A stretch of DNA of 17,441 nt from Opitutales bacterium (lineage in GTDB: Bacteria > Verrucomicrobiota > Verrucomicrobiia > Opitutales > Opitutaceae), in assembly GCA_021772595.1 (NCBI GenBank), contig JAJFLS010000579.1, positions 1-17,441 on the forward strand, given 5' to 3'. The notes beneath the pieces were generated by a model that saw only the letters and a list, made by a program, of their open reading frames with translations, had not been told where the DNA came from and did no database searches. Position numbers and translations under genes: made by a program. The first letter of the stretch is position 1. Each line of letters starts with the position of its first letter. Below are positions 14,525-17,441 of the stretch, piece by piece.

Positions 14525-16898
14525 GGGCGGTTTTCATTGTAAAGGGAGGGCTTTGGGCGATTCCCTGGATAAGGGATGAAAACGCATAATCGTCTTCTCG
14601 TCCATCCCGAACGATCTTTCGAACAGCGGGAGCATCGTAATATTCGACGCCTCGCCCCAGGGCATAGGTCAGAAGCTTTTCGATCAAAGTGCTCACAAAT
14701 AGCTCAGGCCGTTTCAAAAGCGCTTGCTGAAGCGAGTCTGCGTCATCAAACGCGGTGCCGTCGGGAAGCTCACCATAAGAGTCGATCGGCAGGCCATTGT
14801 CTTCCGTTCTACGACGACCGATCGCGTCAAACCGCTCCAGGGCAAAGCCCAATGGATCGATCACATCGTGACACCCCGCGCAGCTCTTTTTGGCTCGATG
14901 GTGCGCGAACCGTTCTCTCATCGTCTGCGGTTCTTCCGATCCACCTTCTTCCTTCAAGGCTTCCACGCCCGGTGGCGGCGGATTAGGAGGCGTTCCTAGG
15001 ATGTTTTCCAAGATCCACGCGCCACGGACGACGGGTGACGTTCGGTCTGCGTATGAACTCAGCGTCAAAATGCTGGCTTGGCTGAGCAGGCCGCCTCGTT
15101 GGCTGTCCGGCGTCAGGGATACGCGCCTGAATCGGCTCCCGTAAACGTGGGGAATCTCGTAGTGCTTGGCCAAACGTTCATCCAAAAAAGTGTAATCCGC
15201 TCCCAGGATATCCAAGACGCTACGATCCTCCCGTAGAATACTGGTCAAAAACAACTCCGTTTCCCTCCGCATTGATTGGCGAAGATTGTCATCGAAATCC
15301 ATGAACAGCCGAGGATCCGGAGCCAGGTTCGACACGTTCCGAAGGTAGAGCCACTGCGAGGCGAAATTATGGATCAAGGAGTCCGCTCGCGGGTCGGTCA
15401 GCATTCGGGTAACTTGGGCCGCCAGAACCTTGGGCTTGGAGAGCGACTGATTTTCCGCAGCCCTCAACAAGGCGTCATCCGGAATGCTGCTCCAAAGAAA
15501 AAAGGAAAGCCGGGAAGCGAGTTGAAGATCGCTTACCGAATAGACCGCACCTTTCGCCAAGCCACTCGGATCCGGCTCGACGCGAAACAGAAAATCGACG
15601 CTCGTCAAGATGGCTCGCAATCCCATTTCGATGCCCGACTCGAATCCCTCTTTCTCTCTCGTGTCCTGATAAAACCGATACGGCATTTCCAAGTCCGACG
15701 CTGTGACAGGTCTTCGATAGGCCAATCGCATCAATCGTGAGAGAATCTGCCGGGCCCGTTGGTCCTCGTCCTGAGCCGCGAGCGCGGAGGGGCCGAATAT
15801 TTGTTTTCGCGCAAGGGAGTTGCCCGGACCCGTCGATTCGAAGGGACCCGTCAAAGCGATGGAATAGAGGGCGGGTTGCGACCGCTTGTGTCGCTCCTCA
15901 TTGAAGCTGGCCAACCAGGGCTGGCTTTCGTCGCCTTTTAGGGCCTTCGTTTTTTGGACAAACGCGGCTGCCAAACGATGGTTGCCCGCAGTCGCGTGAA
16001 AACGGGCGACCAGATGCTGATCCACCTCATCATGCCCATACCGATCGTCAGGCGGATCAATCGTAAAGCGTTCCACTGTTTCGCCATCCAGGAGTAAATC
16101 CAACTTCTGGACGTCTTTGAGTCCTGGGATTGCCTCATAGCGATCACGGACTAGCTTGAGACGGACTTCGTACGCGCCATCGACGGGGAAGACGTGGTCA
16201 ACAAATCCGCCGCCACGCGTGCCCAGAGGCAAGCCATCCAGATGATATTCCTGGGTGAGATCCAAGGGCATTCGGAAAACCTCTAGCCGAGGCGTCGGGA
16301 CGGGACGACCTATCGCCAGACGACTGATCTTTTTCGCGGCCGCGAGGTACTGTTCCATCAAGGTCGGCGAAAGGCTTCCGACTGTGATGTTGTCGAAGCC
16401 ATGGCTGATTTCATCTTCCGGCAAGAGAGACGAAACATCCAGCTTGAGCCCCAATAGGTCTCGAACAGAGTTCCGGTACTCGGTGCGAGTCAAACGTCGA
16501 AACGTATCCGTTCGACCTGGCTTGAGATCGCGAGCGGCTTCGCGATCCATCCGCGATTCCAAAAAGCCCGCTAAGGTGTTGTAGTCGTCCTCGTTCGGGC
16601 GTGCCTTGTCCATGGGCGGCATTTGCCGGTGGCGGAGCTTCTTGACGACCTTTTCCCAACTCGCGTGATCAGGCGCCAGGTTCGCAAGATCCAGCGATTC
16701 AAGCGAAAAATCTCCCTTTGATTCGCCCTCGTCGTGGCAATCCAGGCAATGGTCCTCGAGAATCAGATAGAGTTTCTCGCCGAACGCCTCATCCAACTCC
16801 TCGCAAACGCCACGAAAGGGGAGGCCAATCATCGCGCAGCAAAGAAGCAATCTAACCAAATTGACGGCGCTCGATGGGGTATTTGACCGGCGGATCAT
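14520..16898 (-). CDS. Two-heme planctomycete-type cytochrome protein (DUF1587/1595/1592/1588/1585)
   Basis: A 792-residue exported protein, first gene of a three-gene operon. Signal peptide about 11-31. An N-terminal cytochrome-c domain has a heme site CLDCH (51-55) with a likely Met ligand in QMPPM (92-96). Then come DUF1587 (about 134-195, RRLTRTEYRNSVRDLLGL), a beta-rich carbohydrate-binding-like segment (about 230-350), DUF1595 (about 382-441), DUF1592 (about 454-582, LASRLSFFLWSSIPDDALL), DUF1588 (about 590-695, RGGLLSQASILTLSSYADRT) with a second heme site CAGCH (673-677), and DUF1585 at the C-terminus. The family is abundant in Planctomycetota and Verrucomicrobiota and presumed redox-active outside the cytoplasm, but its reaction is unknown. 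ATG at 16898 is preferred for its signal peptide; a TTG at 16985 would add 29 uncharacteristic residues. No strong ribosome site is visible. Confidence 0.92.
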   Translation of the reverse strand: MIRRSNTPSSAVNLVRLLLCCAMIGLPFRGVCEELDEAFGEKLYLILEDHCLDCHDEGESKGDFSLESLDLANLAPDHASWEKVVKKLRHRQMPPMDKARPNEDDYNTLAGFLESRMDREAARDLKPGRTDTFRRLTRTEYRNSVRDLLGLKLDVSSLLPEDEISHGFDNITVGSLSPTLMEQYLAAAKKISRLAIGRPVPTPRLEVFRMPLDLTQEYHLDGLPLGTRGGGFVDHVFPVDGAYEVRLKLVRDRYEAIPGLKDVQKLDLLLDGETVERFTIDPPDDRYGHDEVDQHLVARFHATAGNHRLAAAFVQKTKALKGDESQPWLASFNEERHKRSQPALYSIALTGPFESTGPGNSLARKQIFGPSALAAQDEDQRARQILSRLMRLAYRRPVTASDLEMPYRFYQDTREKEGFESGIEMGLRAILTSVDFLFRVEPDPSGLAKGAVYSVSDLQLASRLSFFLWSSIPDDALLRAAENQSLSKPKVLAAQVTRMLTDPRADSLIHNFASQWLYLRNVSNLAPDPRLFMDFDDNLRQSMRRETELFLTSILREDRSVLDILGADYTFLDERLAKHYEIPHVYGSRFRRVSLTPDSQRGGLLSQASILTLSSYADRTSPVVRGAWILENILGTPPNPPPPGVEALKEEGGSEEPQTMRERFAHHRAKKSCAGCHDVIDPLGFALERFDAIGRRRTEDNGLPIDSYGELPDGTAFDDADSLQQALLKRPELFVSTLIEKLLTYALGRGVEYYDAPAVRKIVRDGREDDYAFSSLIQGIAQSPPFTMKTAQ

Positions 16899-17092
16899 CA
16901 GCGATAAATGACCATTTCTCGGGCAGAAAGGCAAGGCGGCTTTCGCCAGGGATTCGAATAGCGAGCCAGTCCCGGTTTTTCTCAATCAGAAGCTGCCGCC
17001 CTAACGCGTTGGCTTAGAGACTGTCCAATAGATCGAAGCCCCATCACAATCGGAACTATTTGGATCCTCTCTTAATTAATATCTCCTTAAAA

Positions 17093-17227
17093 CCTTCGCG
17101 TCTTCGCGTGAAATTTCTTCCATTGACGCATTCTTAGAAACACCTGAATCGCGGGATAAACCCGCTCCTACAAATCAAATAAATCCTGTTGGCCATAGGC
17201 CATCCTGTTCACGCGAAACTGCGAAGG
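17093..17227. repeat. Composite inverted-repeat element
   Basis: The arms 17093-17112 and 17208-17227 match as inverted repeats at 17 of 20 positions (CCTTCGC ... CGCGTGAA). Inside are two further hairpins: GCGGG-ATAAA-CCCGC (17151-17165, a REP-like form) and TGGCC-ATA-GGCCA (17190-17202). The overall plan resembles elements 1 and 3, but the 21-bp tag is absent. Confidence 0.7.
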
Positions 17228-17307
17228 GAAAGCCAATCTTGTAGAGTGTTTATAAAGTCTGCTTTCTTCGAGAAAATCGGACTTTAGGGTGGGGCGCTGA
17301 CCTGCCG

Positions 17308-17390
17308 TTGGTGATAGGAAATTCAATTGTTCCGATGGCTGGCCTTCTCGCAAACTCGTGAACGATTCGCGGGATTGGTGTTGATAAAGG
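17308..17390. repeat. 70-nt repeat family, copy D
   Basis: Begins GGTGATAGGAAATTCAATTG near 17310 and continues TTCCGATGGCTGGCC, CTCGCAAACTCGTGAACGAT and TCGCGGG. A degraded next-unit start, GTTGATAAAGG, follows about 69 nt later at 17380. It is nearly identical to copy C. Confidence 0.85.
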
Positions 17391-17395
17391 CGTTC

Positions 17396-17441
17396 ATGGA
17401 AACTCATTTGTGCGAGAAGTCGATCGAGGTTTCGACATTTC
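17396..17441 (+). CDS. Possible start of a plus-strand gene, partial
   Basis: An ATG at 17396 is preceded by AAAGG with 5-nt spacing and stays open to the window end, reading METHLCEKSIEVSTF. Fifteen residues are too few to assign a family, and the ribosome-like site is made from the last unit of repeat D. It could equally be chance. Confidence 0.3.
   Translation, partial: METHLCEKSIEVSTF

Larger units (their letters stand above)
16899..17441. other. Intergenic region with repeats upstream of the cytochrome operon
   Basis: It should contain the promoter of the DUF1592-DUF1552-ankyrin operon, but I could not pick one convincingly. It also holds a composite inverted-repeat element (17093-17227) and copy D of the 70-nt repeat (17308-17390). 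GACTGTCCAATA at 17019-17030 faintly resembles the end of the element at 411-574. Confidence 0.5.

Noticed and set aside
5624..17390. The 70-nt repeats as a CRISPR array
   Set aside because: The copies are kilobases apart with genes between them, vary in length, and have no regular spacers or cas genes nearby.
17168..17407. A 79-codon minus-strand frame near the right edge
   Set aside because: Most of it is the 70-nt repeat and an arm of the composite palindrome.

Overview
The window looks like a chromosomal stretch from a marine or environmental PVC-group bacterium, most likely an Opitutae-type Verrucomicrobiota. That placement is inference. It rests on the mix of gene families (a planctomycete/verrucomicrobial cytochrome protein of the DUF1587/1595/1592/1588/1585 type with a Tat-exported DUF1552 protein and an ankyrin protein, a FecI/FecR/STN system, a lipoprotein formamidase and an exported CehA/McbA-type PHP protein) and on many dispersed intergenic palindromes. 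No rRNA or tRNA gene was seen to anchor the taxonomy.

Layout. (1) 1-2290, minus strand: an ECF sigma factor and FecR-type anti-sigma factor in an overlapping pair ending at a strong intrinsic terminator, then a 164-bp MITE-like inverted-repeat element, then the start of a TonB-dependent receptor (STN domain) with a TTG start, cut by the window edge. (2) 2497-3732, minus strand: a two-gene operon of a winged-helix protein and an AbiEii-like nucleotidyltransferase, behind a perfect 26-bp palindrome touching the promoter and start codon; it resembles an autoregulated toxin-antitoxin module. (3) 3733-4490: gene-free DNA packed with nested palindromes and a possible relic of a frameshifted gene. 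(4) 4491-5486, plus strand: a formamidase-family lipoprotein. (5) 5772-8843, minus strand: an exported CehA/McbA-like metallohydrolase and an AT-rich DUF5009/HGSNAT-like membrane acyltransferase. (6) 9122-11014, minus strand: a GC-rich NhaC-type Na+/H+ antiporter with an extra exported N-terminal domain. (7) 11209-16898, minus strand: a tight operon of two-heme DUF1592-type protein, DUF1552 Tat protein and ankyrin / carbohydrate-binding-like / ankyrin protein. (8) 16899-17441: intergenic repeats and perhaps the first codons of another plus-strand gene.

How it fits together. Most products are predicted to be exported or membrane-bound: regulated outer-membrane uptake (sigma/FecR/STN receptor), amide or ester hydrolysis (formamidase, PHP protein), sugar acetylation (DUF5009), ion exchange (NhaC) and an uncharacterised redox/extracellular operon. 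This would suit an organism that degrades complex organic matter. 

The most distinctive feature is the repeat landscape. A 70-nt repeat family (four copies, same orientation) punctuates every gene-block boundary from 5.6 kb to 17.4 kb, and abrupt base-composition changes coincide with it. A second family consists of different palindromes, three of which end in the same 21-bp tag. The best candidate for an under-described functional system is the winged-helix/nucleotidyltransferase pair with its nested operator, followed by the ankyrin-CBM-ankyrin/DUF1552/DUF1592 operon.
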